A stretch of DNA of 64,000 bases from Arthrobacter sp. UNC362MFTsu5.1 (lineage in GTDB: Bacteria > Actinomycetota > Actinomycetes > Actinomycetales > Micrococcaceae), in the NCBI RefSeq assembly GCF_000685965.1, contig NZ_JMLE01000001.1:434001-498000 (forward strand), given 5' to 3'. The notes under the pieces are model-generated. The model saw only the letters and a list, made by a program, of their open reading frames with translations. It did no database searches and had not been told where the DNA came from. This document shows positions 25,896-34,328 of this stretch, piece by piece. The translations under genes were made by a program, and so were the position numbers. Numbering within the stretch: the first letter of the stretch is position 1; each line of letters starts with the position of its first letter.

Positions 25896-27103
25896 TTGTC
25901 TCCACCGTTCAGCTTGTGGGCGCGGCTGGCGGCCAGTGCCTTCTTCTTGCGGAAGCGGACGGCCTGCCCTGCTTCCTCGACCTCCACGGCATTGTGGTGG
26001 CCAACATGGGACTTTCGGGACTGCACGAACATGAACAGCACTGCGCCGGTTCCGGCGACGGCGGCAATGATGACACCGACGATGCCGGTTTTCACCAGCA
26101 GGGCGGTCAGGGCGCCGACGATCCCGGCGGCGGGCAGCGTGAAGAGCCAGCCGACGGCGATCCGGCCGGCGGTGCCCCAGCGCACCGAGGTGCCCTTGCG
26201 GCCCAGCCCCGAGCCGATGACGGATCCGGACGCCACCTGGGTGGTGGACAGGGCGAAGCCCAGGTGCGAGGAAGCGAGGATCGCCGAAGCCGTGCTTGCT
26301 TCGGCGGCGAAACCCTGGGCGGGTTTGACGTCGGTAAGCCCGGATCCCATGGTGCGGATGATCCGCCAGCCGCCGGCGTACGTACCGATGGCAATGGCGA
26401 AGGCACAGGCTGCGATGACCCAGAACTGCGGACCGGAGCCCGGCTGCTGCGTTCCGGCGGCAATCAGTACCAGGGTGATGATGCCCATGGTCTTCTGCGC
26501 ATCGTTGGTTCCATGCGCCAGTGCTACGAGGCTTGAGGTGAAGATTTGGCCGGTGCGGAAACCACCACGCTTCTGGGTGAGCTTGCTGCCGGTCTCCGGG
26601 TCATGCCGGGACGTCAGCGCGTAGGCGAGTCGGGTGCAGACGTACGCCACGCCGCCGGCGATGACCGGAGCGAAGATTGCGGGGAGGATGACCTTTTGCA
26701 TGAGGGACTCAAAGTTCACCGAATGAATGCCGATGCCGGCTATCGCCGCGCCAATGAGGCCGCCGAAGAGGGCGTGTGACGAACTCGACGGGAGTCCCTT
26801 AAGCCACGTGATCATGTTCCACAGGATGGCGCCCATCAAGCCGGCAAAGATGATGTCCGGGGTGATCTGGATACCGTCGGACCCTTCCTTGATGATTCCG
26901 CCGGAAACAGTCTTGGCCACTTCGGTGGAAAGGAAGGCTCCGACCAGGTTCAGGACCGCTGCGAGGGCAACCGCCGTCTTGGGTTTGATGGCACCGGTGG
27001 CAATAGGCGTGGCCATTGCGTTTGCGGTGTCATGAAACCCGTTGGTGAAGTCGAAAAAAAGTGCCAGCGCTATAACCAGCGCCACCATGAAGGTGATTTC
27101 CAC
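25892..27103 (-). CDS. Inorganic phosphate transporter, Pit family
   Basis: 403 residues. Ten or so membrane helices with the duplicated Pit signature: FDFTNGFHDTANAMAT in the first half and VALAHGTNDAQKTMG in the second; the central loop DPETGSKLTQKRGGFR is cytoplasmic. Low-affinity proton- or cation-coupled uptake of (metal-)phosphate at the cytoplasmic membrane. GTG 27103 gives the conserved N-terminus VEITFMVAL; ATG 27088 is an alternative with a better-placed GGTGGA. No clear -10 box or Pho-type operator was seen upstream. Confidence 0.93.
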   Translation of the reverse strand: MEITFMVALVIALALFFDFTNGFHDTANAMATPIATGAIKPKTAVALAAVLNLVGAFLSTEVAKTVSGGIIKEGSDGIQITPDIIFAGLMGAILWNMITWLKGLPSSSSHALFGGLIGAAIAGIGIHSVNFESLMQKVILPAIFAPVIAGGVAYVCTRLAYALTSRHDPETGSKLTQKRGGFRTGQIFTSSLVALAHGTNDAQKTMGIITLVLIAAGTQQPGSGPQFWVIAACAFAIAIGTYAGGWRIIRTMGSGLTDVKPAQGFAAEASTASAILASSHLGFALSTTQVASGSVIGSGLGRKGTSVRWGTAGRIAVGWLFTLPAAGIVGALTALLVKTGIVGVIIAAVAGTGAVLFMFVQSRKSHVGHHNAVEVEEAGQAVRFRKKKALAASRAHKLNGGDK

Positions 27104-27273
27104 CTGTTGCCCAATCTGCAGAGTCGACGGTCAGCAGTTCCACTTCCCCTTTGCCCCGTCCGCACGCAGCGTTACCCCGGTGTTTGCCGGAAGTTCAGGT
27201 GGTGTTGTTCGGAAGGGGCTTGAAACCCTATCGATCGTACGCGTCAACGCCGTGAGGACAAAACAACCGGCGG

Positions 27274-27768
27274 TCAAAGGAATGCCCGCACCGCCTCCAG
27301 TTCAGCGCGGGACAATCCGCGCCTGGGCTGCGGCGAAACCAGCAGCAGCCGCCGGCCAAGGACGGAAGCCCATGCCTGGGCCTCGGCCTCGTAATCGAGC
27401 TGGTCGTCGATCCAGACGGCGCGGTCCGGAGCAACCGCCTCGATGTCCCGCTGCAGTGCCCGCAATTTCCACCATCCTTCGCCGCTGGCCAGTCCATTAC
27501 TGGCCAGTACAGGCCATTCCTGCCCGGCAAGGCCGATCGCGGGGCACAAATAGTCCGGTGCCATCTCCTCCCAGCTGGTGAGCCAGACGCATCGGAGGCC
27601 GGGTGTCCGGGACAGGGCATTGAGGGACTCCACCAGCTCACCGGCGTATGCCACTTCAAGCAGGCCGGCATCGGAAATTCGCCACCGGCTCCCCCAGTCC
27701 GTGGTGCCGGCCGCCCCGAACGGGCAGATCACGCCGTCCACATCCAGGTAGAGGGAGACATTCCTCAC
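27274..27768 (-). CDS. HAD-like hypothetical protein
   Basis: 164 residues from GTG 27768, which has AAAGGA upstream. It begins with a HAD-type motif I, YLDVDGVICPF, where the first Asp would be the nucleophile, then VWLTSWEEMAPDYL (motif II-like) and VWIDDQLDYEAEAQAWA (motif IV acidic pair). A small phosphatase or phosphotransferase fold with no large cap. Similar domains occur in RNA-repair proteins and stand-alone proteins; substrate unknown. Confidence 0.8.
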   Translation of the reverse strand: MRNVSLYLDVDGVICPFGAAGTTDWGSRWRISDAGLLEVAYAGELVESLNALSRTPGLRCVWLTSWEEMAPDYLCPAIGLAGQEWPVLASNGLASGEGWWKLRALQRDIEAVAPDRAVWIDDQLDYEAEAQAWASVLGRRLLLVSPQPRRGLSRAELEAVRAFL

Positions 27769-27870
27769 GCCGGGGTCCTTTCCTCCGGGAGCTCCACGTC
27801 TTCCAAGGGGGCTCCACAAAAAACGTTACCGACGGCGGGCGGGGCGGGCAACGGCTTCCGTGCCAACGGA

Positions 27871-27902
27871 AAGTGCCGGACACGCACACGTGTCCGGCAC
27901 TT
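27871..27902 (-). terminator. Terminator of the 3-hydroxybenzoate hydroxylase transcript
   Basis: Perfect 14-bp inverted repeat (AAGTGCCGGACACG arms) around a 4-nt loop, 34 nt beyond the hydroxylase stop codon. Confidence 0.85.
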
Positions 27903-27935
27903 CCCAGGGTGCAGCGCTAGGGCCGGGGCATAAGA

Positions 27936-29201
27936 CTAGGCGGGGACTTTCGCCGCCGCTGCCGCATCCCGGACCACGGGAACTCCGTCGCCGGACTGGC
28001 CGTACAGCCAGTCGTTGTACTGGAAGTCGTTGTCCTTCCGGCTCTTGAAGAGCAGGTTGCGCAGCGTCCTGGCCAGCCCCGAGACGTGCCAGGATTCGCC
28101 CCAGACGCGGGCGGTGCGCTGGACCCGGGCGGTGCGGCCGGCGCGGATGGTGTTGAACTCCTGGATCGCACCGTCCCAGGCTGCCGGATTGACGCCGTCG
28201 GCCGTGAAGACGGTGCCTACGGTGGCGTCCTGCAGCACAGCAGCGTCCTCAAGCGCCTGGCAGGCGCCCTGGGCGAGGTACTGGAGCATCGGGTGCGCAG
28301 CATCGCCCATCAGCACCATCCGGCCGGCGACCCAGTTTTCGATCGGGTCGCGGTCGTACATGGGCCAGCGGATGCCGGTGGCCAGGTTCTTGAGTGCGTC
28401 CTGAACCGCCGGAACGCAGTCCTTGTAAGCTGCCTCCAGCTCGTCGACGCCGCCGTACTGCTCTTCGCCGCGTTCGAAGGAAGCGGATTTGAAGACGGCT
28501 ACGGTGTTCAGCAGCTCGCCCTTGCGCAGCGGGTACTGCACGAGGTGGCAGTCCGGGCCAAGGTAGACGATGACGTCCTCGATGTCGGTCCTGGGGGTGT
28601 TTTCGGTGATCGGCACAGTGCCGCGGTAGGCCACGTAGGCGGAGGGGACCGGCTCGTCGTTGGCCACGAGGGGACGCAAGGTGGATTTGAGCCCGTCGGC
28701 GCCGATCACGACGTCGGCCTCGAAGTCCACGCCGGCGGCCGTGTGCGCCACGCCGCGGCCGTTGACGGTTTCGACGCTCTCGACCATGACATCGTTGACC
28801 AGCGTCACGCCGGCGGCTTCACAGCCTTCGAGGAGGACGCGGTGCAGGTCGCTGCGGTGGATGACGACGTACGGGGCGCCGTAGCGTTCCTCGAACTCCG
28901 CGCCGAGCGTCTGGCGGGTCAGCTCCTCGCCGGTCACGGCGTCGCGGAACACCAGGTGCTTGGGCTGGACACCGATTTCCAGCGCCTTTTCCAGCAGGCC
29001 CCAGCGGCGGAGGACACGGGAAGCGTTGGGGGCCATCTGCAGGCCCGCGCCCACTTCGCCGAATTCGGGGGCACGTTCCACGAGGGTGACGTTGGCGCCG
29101 TTTTCACGCAGCGCGAGGGCTCCGGCCAGTCCGGCCATTCCCCCTCCGATGACCAGGACGTCAGTCGACAGGACATCGGTGGACGTGGCGTGCTCAGACA
29201 T
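27936..29201 (-). CDS. FAD-dependent 3-hydroxybenzoate 6-hydroxylase
   Basis: 421 residues. Class A flavoprotein monooxygenase: ADP-binding motif VLVIGGGMAGLAGALALREN (about 16-35), NADPH/FAD motif VVIGADGLKSTLR, and FAD ribityl motif GDAAHPMLQYLAQGACQALED. Closest to salicylate/3-hydroxybenzoate 6-hydroxylases; the gentisate genes next door point to 3-hydroxybenzoate as substrate, giving gentisate with NAD(P)H and O2. AGGAG precedes ATG 29201. The start lies 8 nt inside the expected end of the upstream transporter gene. Because of a frameshift in that gene, the hydroxylase frame is open without a stop back to 30575, so a longer fused annotation is possible. Confidence 0.9.
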   Translation of the reverse strand: MSEHATSTDVLSTDVLVIGGGMAGLAGALALRENGANVTLVERAPEFGEVGAGLQMAPNASRVLRRWGLLEKALEIGVQPKHLVFRDAVTGEELTRQTLGAEFEERYGAPYVVIHRSDLHRVLLEGCEAAGVTLVNDVMVESVETVNGRGVAHTAAGVDFEADVVIGADGLKSTLRPLVANDEPVPSAYVAYRGTVPITENTPRTDIEDVIVYLGPDCHLVQYPLRKGELLNTVAVFKSASFERGEEQYGGVDELEAAYKDCVPAVQDALKNLATGIRWPMYDRDPIENWVAGRMVLMGDAAHPMLQYLAQGACQALEDAAVLQDATVGTVFTADGVNPAAWDGAIQEFNTIRAGRTARVQRTARVWGESWHVSGLARTLRNLLFKSRKDNDFQYNDWLYGQSGDGVPVVRDAAAAAKVPA

Positions 29202-30539
29202 TGATAGCTCCTGTAGGTGAGGGTGGGGTGGAAAGTTTTGACTTGAGTTTGAGTCCGACGGCGGCCAGCAGTACCGCTGCGATGGCGGCCGCGCCGGCGA
29301 AGGCGATGAAGTTGGAATGACGCCCATTCCGGCGGCCAGCAGGAGGCCGCCCACCTGGGGTGCGACGACGGCGCCGATGCGGCCTGTCCCGAGCGCCCAA
29401 CCCAGCGCGGTGCCCCGCAGGTGTCCGGGATAGTGGCTCGCGACGGCGGCGATGATCAGGCACTGTGTGCCGTGGGTGCCGACGCCGGCCAGGACCAGCA
29501 TGAGGTAGACCACGGTGACAGGCGGTCCCGCAACCAGTACCACCAGCGCACCCGCCGCGACGGCGGCGGCAGCGATCGCCGTCGGAATCGGACCGAACCG
29601 GGTCCCGGCCCAGGCGGTAATGACCGAACCGGCCACCGCACCCAGGTTGAGGGCCAGGGCGAAAGTCAGGGCGGAGCCCAGGTTGTAACCGGCCAGCTGC
29701 ATGAGGTTGGGCAGCCAGGTGCCGAGTCCGTACCAGGCGAACAGGGTGGCGATCGTCGCCAGTGCGAACAGCAGGCTGACCCCCAGGTACGGTGCCCGGA
29801 GCAGGGAAGAGAAGCCGGACGGTTCCCGGACTGCGGAGCCCTTTCCTGCGTTCTTCCGTGCGGCCTTTTCTGCTGCACTGACCGGGGTCAGTGTCTCCGG
29901 GAGGTATTTCAGTCCCAGCGGCACCACGATCACCAGGGCCAGGACTGCCGCGAGGAACATCGACTGCCAGCCGAAGGCCGGAATCAGCTGGATGCCGACC
30001 AGCGCGGCGATTGATCCGCCGATCGGGACACCGGACATCATCAAGGTGGCGATGGTGGACCGCCATTTAGTGGGAACGAGTTCGGCAACGAGGGCGTTCG
30101 CCGACGGCACCAGGCCGCCGAGCCCGATGCCGGCAAGGAGCCGCAGGGCGCCGAAAACGGCGGCGTTCGGAGCGAAGGCGCAGAGGACGGTGAAGATGGA
30201 GAAGACGACGGCGCAGCCCAGGATGGTGCGGCGGCGGCCCCACGAGTCGGCCATCCGGCCGGCAAAGATCGCACCGATCATCATGCCGAGGAACGCCGTG
30301 GACCCGATGGTCCCGGCGGTGGCCTTGTTCAGGCCCCAGCCCGTCTCGGTGATCAGTGAGGACTGGACAGTCCCGTAGACGATGAGGTCATAGCCATCGA
30401 AGACCACCAGTAGCCAGCAGACGAGGACGGCGGCGGCCGAAGCTTTCGAGAACCGTGATGCAGGCCCATCAGCGGTTGTGGGGGCGGAAGCCCCCTGCGA
30501 GGACCGTTGCGGCACTGCAGCGGAAGGTGTGTGATTCAT
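29194..30539 (-). pseudogene. Aromatic acid:H+ symporter (MFS, AAHS family), apparent single-base frameshift before the last helix
   Basis: About 448 residues if corrected. The first ~406 codons encode eleven helices with AAHS features (LLVVFDGYDLIVYGTVQSSL at helix 1, GRMADSWGRRRTILG in loop 2-3, GLGGLVPSANALVAELVP in helix 4). Near 29316-29320 the frame leaves the family pattern; the last helix (NFIAFAGAAAIAAVLLAAVG) and a normal stop at 29194 are in another frame, as after loss of one base. The unshifted frame runs on into the hydroxylase. A sequencing error or a real fusion are both possible. It probably imports 3-hydroxybenzoate. Start ATG 30539. Confidence 0.8.
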
Positions 30540-30545
30540 GCCACT

Positions 30546-30575
30546 ACTGTCATGGCCGTTGGAGGTGAACCACAA
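30546..30575 (-). promoter_or_regulatory. Candidate promoter of the transporter-hydroxylase operon
   Basis: On the minus strand TTGTGG (30575-30570), an 18-bp spacer and GACAGT (30551-30546), which ends 6 nt before ATG 30539. The -35 lies 4 bp from the ATTCTG-N5-CAGAA operator. Confidence 0.4.
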
Positions 30576-30581
30576 TACAAT
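30576..30581 (+). promoter_or_regulatory. -10 box, leaderless-type promoter of the iclR gene
   Basis: TACAAT ends 6 nt before GTG 30588. Its last two bases lie within the operator at 30580-30596. Confidence 0.5.
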
Positions 30582-30596
30582 TCTGATGTGCAGAAA
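30580..30596. promoter_or_regulatory. Candidate IclR-family operator, divergent site
   Basis: ATTCTG-ATGTG-CAGAAA, a near-perfect inverted repeat matching the site in front of the gentisate dioxygenase gene. It overlaps the -10 and the GTG start codon of iclR, a position expected for autorepression, and abuts the -35 of the divergent transporter gene. Its outline (ATTC-N9-GAA) recalls the ATTCC-type site of GenR in Corynebacterium. Confidence 0.6.
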
Positions 30597-31421
30597 GAGC
30601 CAGCAGCCAAACCGGCCTCCAGGTCAGTCCGGAAACCCGTGCAGAAGCGGCCCACGTATTCCATCGAGGCAGTGGACAATGCGCTGCAGCTCCTGCAACT
30701 GCTCCGCGATGGAGGAGCGCTGCGGCTCAAGGACGCAGCCGAGGAACTGGCCGTTGCTCCGTCCACCGCCCACCGCCTCCTGGCGATGCTGGTCTACCGC
30801 GGGTTCGCAGTGCAGGATGAAACCCGCCGGTACGTGCCGGGCCCGGCCATGGGCGTCGGCCCCGCCGGGTTGAGCTGGACCCGGCTGCTCCGCTCGCTGG
30901 CCCAGCCGCACATGGAACTGCTGTCCGCGCAGCTGAACGAGACGGTCAACCTCATGGTGCGGGTGGGCACGAAAGTGCGTTTCCTGGCCACCGTGGAAGG
31001 AAACAATGTGTTGCGGGTTGGCGACCGGCAGGGGACGGTGATGCCCGCCAACAAGACCTCCGGGGGCAAGGCCATGCTCGCCGAACTGGAACCCGCCATG
31101 ATCGACCAGCTCTTCCGCAGCAACAACGCCGAGATCGGCGGCGATACCATCCCGGACGCCGAGTACCCGGGGTTCCTGCGCGAGCTGGAGTCCATCCGCA
31201 GCAACGGCTTCGCCGCCAATTTCGAAGGCACGGAGGAGGGCGTGAGCGCTTTGGGGATTGCCCTGCACAACCGTCACGGAAATGTGGTGGGCGCCCTCAG
31301 CGTCGCCACTCCGGCGACTCGTTTTCGCAGGGTGTTCGACGCCGGGCTGGTTCGCGCGATGCGGGAAACCTGCCGTCAGCTGGAGATAGACATCGCGGCC
31401 AATCCGGCCGACCCGGATTAG
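30588..31421 (+). CDS. IclR-family regulator of the gentisate cluster
   Basis: 277 residues. N-terminal winged helix-turn-helix (about 20-85; SIEAVDNALQLLQLL, LAVAPSTAHRLLAML) and C-terminal IclR effector domain (about 95-265; TSGGKAMLAEL, SNGFAANFEGTEEGVSALGIAL). Members of the family such as GenR control 3-hydroxybenzoate and gentisate genes and bind the aromatic inducer. GTG 30588 was chosen over upstream codons because TACAAT lies 6 nt before it and the region upstream is the divergent promoter. It lies between the two catabolic arms and shares an operator motif with both. Confidence 0.92.
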   Translation: MQKEPAAKPASRSVRKPVQKRPTYSIEAVDNALQLLQLLRDGGALRLKDAAEELAVAPSTAHRLLAMLVYRGFAVQDETRRYVPGPAMGVGPAGLSWTRLLRSLAQPHMELLSAQLNETVNLMVRVGTKVRFLATVEGNNVLRVGDRQGTVMPANKTSGGKAMLAELEPAMIDQLFRSNNAEIGGDTIPDAEYPGFLRELESIRSNGFAANFEGTEEGVSALGIALHNRHGNVVGALSVATPATRFRRVFDAGLVRAMRETCRQLEIDIAANPADPD

Positions 31422-31423
31422 TA

Positions 31424-31440
31424 ATTCTGACCAGCAGAAT
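31424..31440. promoter_or_regulatory. Candidate IclR-family operator upstream of gentisate dioxygenase
   Basis: Perfect inverted repeat ATTCTG-ACCAG-CAGAAT, 3 bp upstream of the -35 box. This spacing suits activation. Confidence 0.65.
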
Positions 31441-31443
31441 ATG

Positions 31444-31474
31444 TTGGAGCTCACAGCGCAGCCCTCCGTAGAGT
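31444..31474 (+). promoter_or_regulatory. Candidate promoter of the gentisate operon
   Basis: TTGGAG (31444-31449) and TAGAGT (31469-31474) with a 19-bp spacer. The weak -35 and long spacer agree with a promoter that needs an activator. Confidence 0.5.
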
Positions 31475-31519
31475 CGAGACACGCCAACGAACTGTTCCGC
31501 ACTCACCGAGGAGGCACCT

Positions 31520-32665
31520 GTGTCCATCAGCGCCGAGAACACAACTCATGAATCAGTGGCCGCCAGCCACGCCCTGCCGGAGCCGACACCGGAGGAGGCC
31601 GCGCAGCTTGAGCAGCTGTACCGGGACTTCGACCGGGAGAACCTGATCCCGTTGTGGACCGAGATCGCGGACCTGATGCCGATGGTCCCCTCCCCGAAGG
31701 CAGTCCCCCACGTCTGGCGCTGGAGCGACCTGTACCCGCTGGCGGCCCGTGCCGGTGACCTGGTGCCGGTGGGCCGCGGCGGGGAACGCCGCGCGATTGC
31801 GCTGGCGAACCCGGGACTGGCCGGTACGCCGTACGCGACTCCGACGCTGTGGGCTGCGATCCAGTACCTCGGTGCCCGCGAGACCGCTCCGGAGCACCGC
31901 CACTCGCAGAATGCCTTCCGCTTCGTCGTTGAGGGCGAGGGTGTGTGGACGGTGGTGAACGGGGATCCGGTGCGGATGTCGCGTGGCGATTTCCTGCTGA
32001 CTCCGGGCTGGAACTTCCACGGCCACCACAACGACACCGATGAGCCGATGGCGTGGATCGACGGCCTGGACATCCCGTTCGTGCACTACGCGGACGCCGG
32101 GTTCTTCGAGTTCGGCACCGAACGCGTCACCGACGAGGCCACCCCGGATATCTCCCGCTCCGAGCGGCTCTGGGCCCATCCCGGGCTGCGGCCGCTCTCG
32201 GGCCTGGATGACACCACCAGTTCCCCGATCGCCGCGTACCGCTGGGAATACACCGACCGGGCGCTGACCGAGCAGCTGCTGCTGGAGGACGAGGGCCACC
32301 CGGCCACTGTGTCCCAGGGCCACGCCGCGGTCCGGTACACCAACCCCACCACCGGCGGGGACGTGATGCCCACCATCCGGGCCGAGTTCCACCGCCTCCG
32401 CGCCGGCGCCACCACCGAAGCCGTCCGCGAGGTCGGCTCCAGCGTCTGGCAGGTCTTCGAGGGCTCCGGCACCGCCACCCTGAACGGCGAGGTCAGGACC
32501 CTGGAGAAGGGCGACCTCTTCGTGGTCCCGTCCTGGGCTGAATGGTCCCTGCAGGCCGGCGCTGACTCGAACGCAACCTTTGACCTGTTCCGTTTCAGCG
32601 ACGCCCCGATCTTTGAACGACTGAACTTCAACCGCACCTACATCGAAGGACGCAAGAACGCATGA
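31520..32665 (+). CDS. Gentisate 1,2-dioxygenase
   Basis: 381 residues, bicupin. The first cupin holds the Fe(II) ligands in PEHRHSQNAFRFVVEGEG (His126, His128) and a third His in PGWNFHGHHND; the second cupin (about 280-370) lacks an obvious metal site, as in the family. It cleaves gentisate between C1 and C2 with O2 to maleylpyruvate. GTG 31520 is preceded by GAGGAGG. The next gene overlaps its stop by 4 nt (ATGA), so the three-gene operon is translationally coupled. Confidence 0.95.
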   Translation: MSISAENTTHESVAASHALPEPTPEEAAQLEQLYRDFDRENLIPLWTEIADLMPMVPSPKAVPHVWRWSDLYPLAARAGDLVPVGRGGERRAIALANPGLAGTPYATPTLWAAIQYLGARETAPEHRHSQNAFRFVVEGEGVWTVVNGDPVRMSRGDFLLTPGWNFHGHHNDTDEPMAWIDGLDIPFVHYADAGFFEFGTERVTDEATPDISRSERLWAHPGLRPLSGLDDTTSSPIAAYRWEYTDRALTEQLLLEDEGHPATVSQGHAAVRYTNPTTGGDVMPTIRAEFHRLRAGATTEAVREVGSSVWQVFEGSGTATLNGEVRTLEKGDLFVVPSWAEWSLQAGADSNATFDLFRFSDAPIFERLNFNRTYIEGRKNA

Positions 32666-33498
32666 GACTCCTCACCCTCCGCACCGGCACCGGCACCGGC
32701 CAAAACACCGTAGCTGTCCGCCAGGACGGCGATACCCTGACCGAAATCGACGGGTTCGCCGACGTCGGGGCACTGCTCCGCACCGAAGGCTGGGAAGCGA
32801 CCGCGAAGGCCGCGACCGGCCCGACGCACCCGGCCGAGGGCGCGGACCTGGCCCCCGTGGTGCCGTTCCCGGGCAAGATCATCTGCGTGGGCCACAACTA
32901 CCGCAACCACATCAAGGAAATGGGGCGGGAAATCCCCGAGTACCCCACCCTGTTCGCCAAGTACCAGGAATCCCTGATCGGCCCGAACGACGACCTGGCC
33001 CTGCCGCAGGAATCAGACACCGTGGACTGGGAAGCTGAACTCGCCGTGGTGATCGGCAAGAAGGGCCGCCGGATCAGCGAGGCCGACGCCAAGGACTACA
33101 TCGCCGGGTACTCCGTGCTGAACGATGTGTCCATGCGCGACTACCAGTTCCGCACCATCCAGTGGCTCCAGGGCAAGACCTGGGAGAACTCCACCCCGTT
33201 CGGGCCCGCCCTGGTCACGCAGGATGAGTTCACCGCCGGCCCGCTGATGACCTCGGCCGTGGACGGCGACGTCCAGCAGTCCACCCCGACCGGTGACCTC
33301 GTGTTCACCCCGGAATTCCTGGTCTCCTACATCTCCACGATCATCACGCTGAACCCCGGCGACGTGATCGCCACCGGGACCCCGGGGGGTGTGGGCCACG
33401 CCCAGGACCCCAAGCGCTACCTGCAGGAAGGCCAGATCCTGGTCACCACCATCGAGGGCCTGGGCCAGCTGACCAACCGCGTGGTCAAGGAAGCCTGA
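32662..33498 (+). CDS. Fumarylpyruvate hydrolase (fumarylacetoacetate hydrolase family)
   Basis: 278 residues. FAH fold with IICVGHNYRNHIKEMG, metal-binding glutamates in VDWEAELAVVIGK and the C-terminal GDVIATGTPGGVG loop. Given its neighbours, it should split fumarylpyruvate into fumarate and pyruvate, the last step of the pathway. An N-terminal domain of about 70 residues precedes the catalytic part. The start overlaps the dioxygenase stop (ATGA) and its stop shares one base with the next start (TGATG). Confidence 0.92.
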   Translation: MRLLTLRTGTGTGQNTVAVRQDGDTLTEIDGFADVGALLRTEGWEATAKAATGPTHPAEGADLAPVVPFPGKIICVGHNYRNHIKEMGREIPEYPTLFAKYQESLIGPNDDLALPQESDTVDWEAELAVVIGKKGRRISEADAKDYIAGYSVLNDVSMRDYQFRTIQWLQGKTWENSTPFGPALVTQDEFTAGPLMTSAVDGDVQQSTPTGDLVFTPEFLVSYISTIITLNPGDVIATGTPGGVGHAQDPKRYLQEGQILVTTIEGLGQLTNRVVKEA

Positions 33499-34250
33499 TG
33501 GTTGCCCGCCACGACCGGACCACGGACCCGGTCCTGCTCGAGGGTTTGCTGCAGGCACGCCGGGGCACGGCGTTCTTCGCCCGCAAGCTCAACGAGCTCC
33601 CGGACGCGGAACTCGACGGAGATTCGCTGCTGCCGGGCTGGACCCGGCGGCACGTGACGGCCCACATCGGCTACAACGCGCGGGCCATCGCGCGGCTCAT
33701 CGAGTGGGCAGCCACCGGCGTGGAGACGCCCATGTACGCCTCCACGTCGGTGCGGGACCACGAAATCAACTTCGGCGCGACCCTGCCGCCGATCGCGCTG
33801 CGGCACCTGTTCGACCACTCCGCAGTGCACCTGAACGTCGAATGGCGGGACCTCCCCGCAGAAGCCTGGCACCACAAAGTCAAAACAGCCCAGGGCCGGA
33901 TCGTCCCGGCCGAAGAGACAGTGTGGATGCGCACCCGCGAAGTCTGGGTCCACGCCGTGGACCTGGACAACGGCGCCACGTTCACCGACATCCCCACCCC
34001 GGTCCTGGCCCGGCTGCTCAAAGACATCACCGGCGCCTGGCACACCCGCGGCACCGACACCGGACTGCTCATCAGAGTCACCGACCAGCCGGGCGCCATG
34101 GTCTTCGGCGACACCAACGCCGAAACACCGCTCGTCGTCTCCGGCCCGCTCGCTGCCATCACCCAATGGGCCACCGGCCGCGGCACCCACGGCGTGACAG
34201 CAACAAGCACTGACCTGCCCGAGGTACCGCCAGCACCCAAATGGATCTAG
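33498..34250 (+). CDS. Mycothiol-dependent maleylpyruvate isomerase
   Basis: 250 residues. DinB-like four-helix N-terminal domain with a metal-binding pattern: His52 in WTRRHVTAHIGYN, and a Glu/His pair near 148/152 in REVWVHAVDL, as in the Corynebacterium enzyme, plus a C-terminal MDMPI domain. Mycothiol replaces glutathione as cofactor in actinobacteria; it isomerises maleylpyruvate to fumarylpyruvate, supplying the hydrolase encoded just upstream. Last gene of the operon; a strong hairpin follows 29 nt after the stop. Confidence 0.93.
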   Translation: MVARHDRTTDPVLLEGLLQARRGTAFFARKLNELPDAELDGDSLLPGWTRRHVTAHIGYNARAIARLIEWAATGVETPMYASTSVRDHEINFGATLPPIALRHLFDHSAVHLNVEWRDLPAEAWHHKVKTAQGRIVPAEETVWMRTREVWVHAVDLDNGATFTDIPTPVLARLLKDITGAWHTRGTDTGLLIRVTDQPGAMVFGDTNAETPLVVSGPLAAITQWATGRGTHGVTATSTDLPEVPPAPKWI

Positions 34251-34279
34251 TACCCCGGCAGCCGGTTCCGGACATGAAG

Positions 34280-34305
34280 GTGGCCCCCTCCGCGGAGGGG
34301 GCCAC
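34280..34305. terminator. Bidirectional terminator between the gentisate operon and usp gene
   Basis: 26-nt perfect palindrome with GTGGCCCCCTC arms around a CGCG centre, between two convergent genes. No T-run on either side. Confidence 0.88.
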
Positions 34306-34328
34306 ATGTCGTGTACCGGGGGTGCCTG

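Noticed and set aside
27936..30575. Genuine transporter-hydroxylase fusion as the native gene
   Set aside because: The final helix and a normal stop exist in another frame and the hydroxylase has its own ribosome-binding site and ATG, so a frameshift is the simpler reading.
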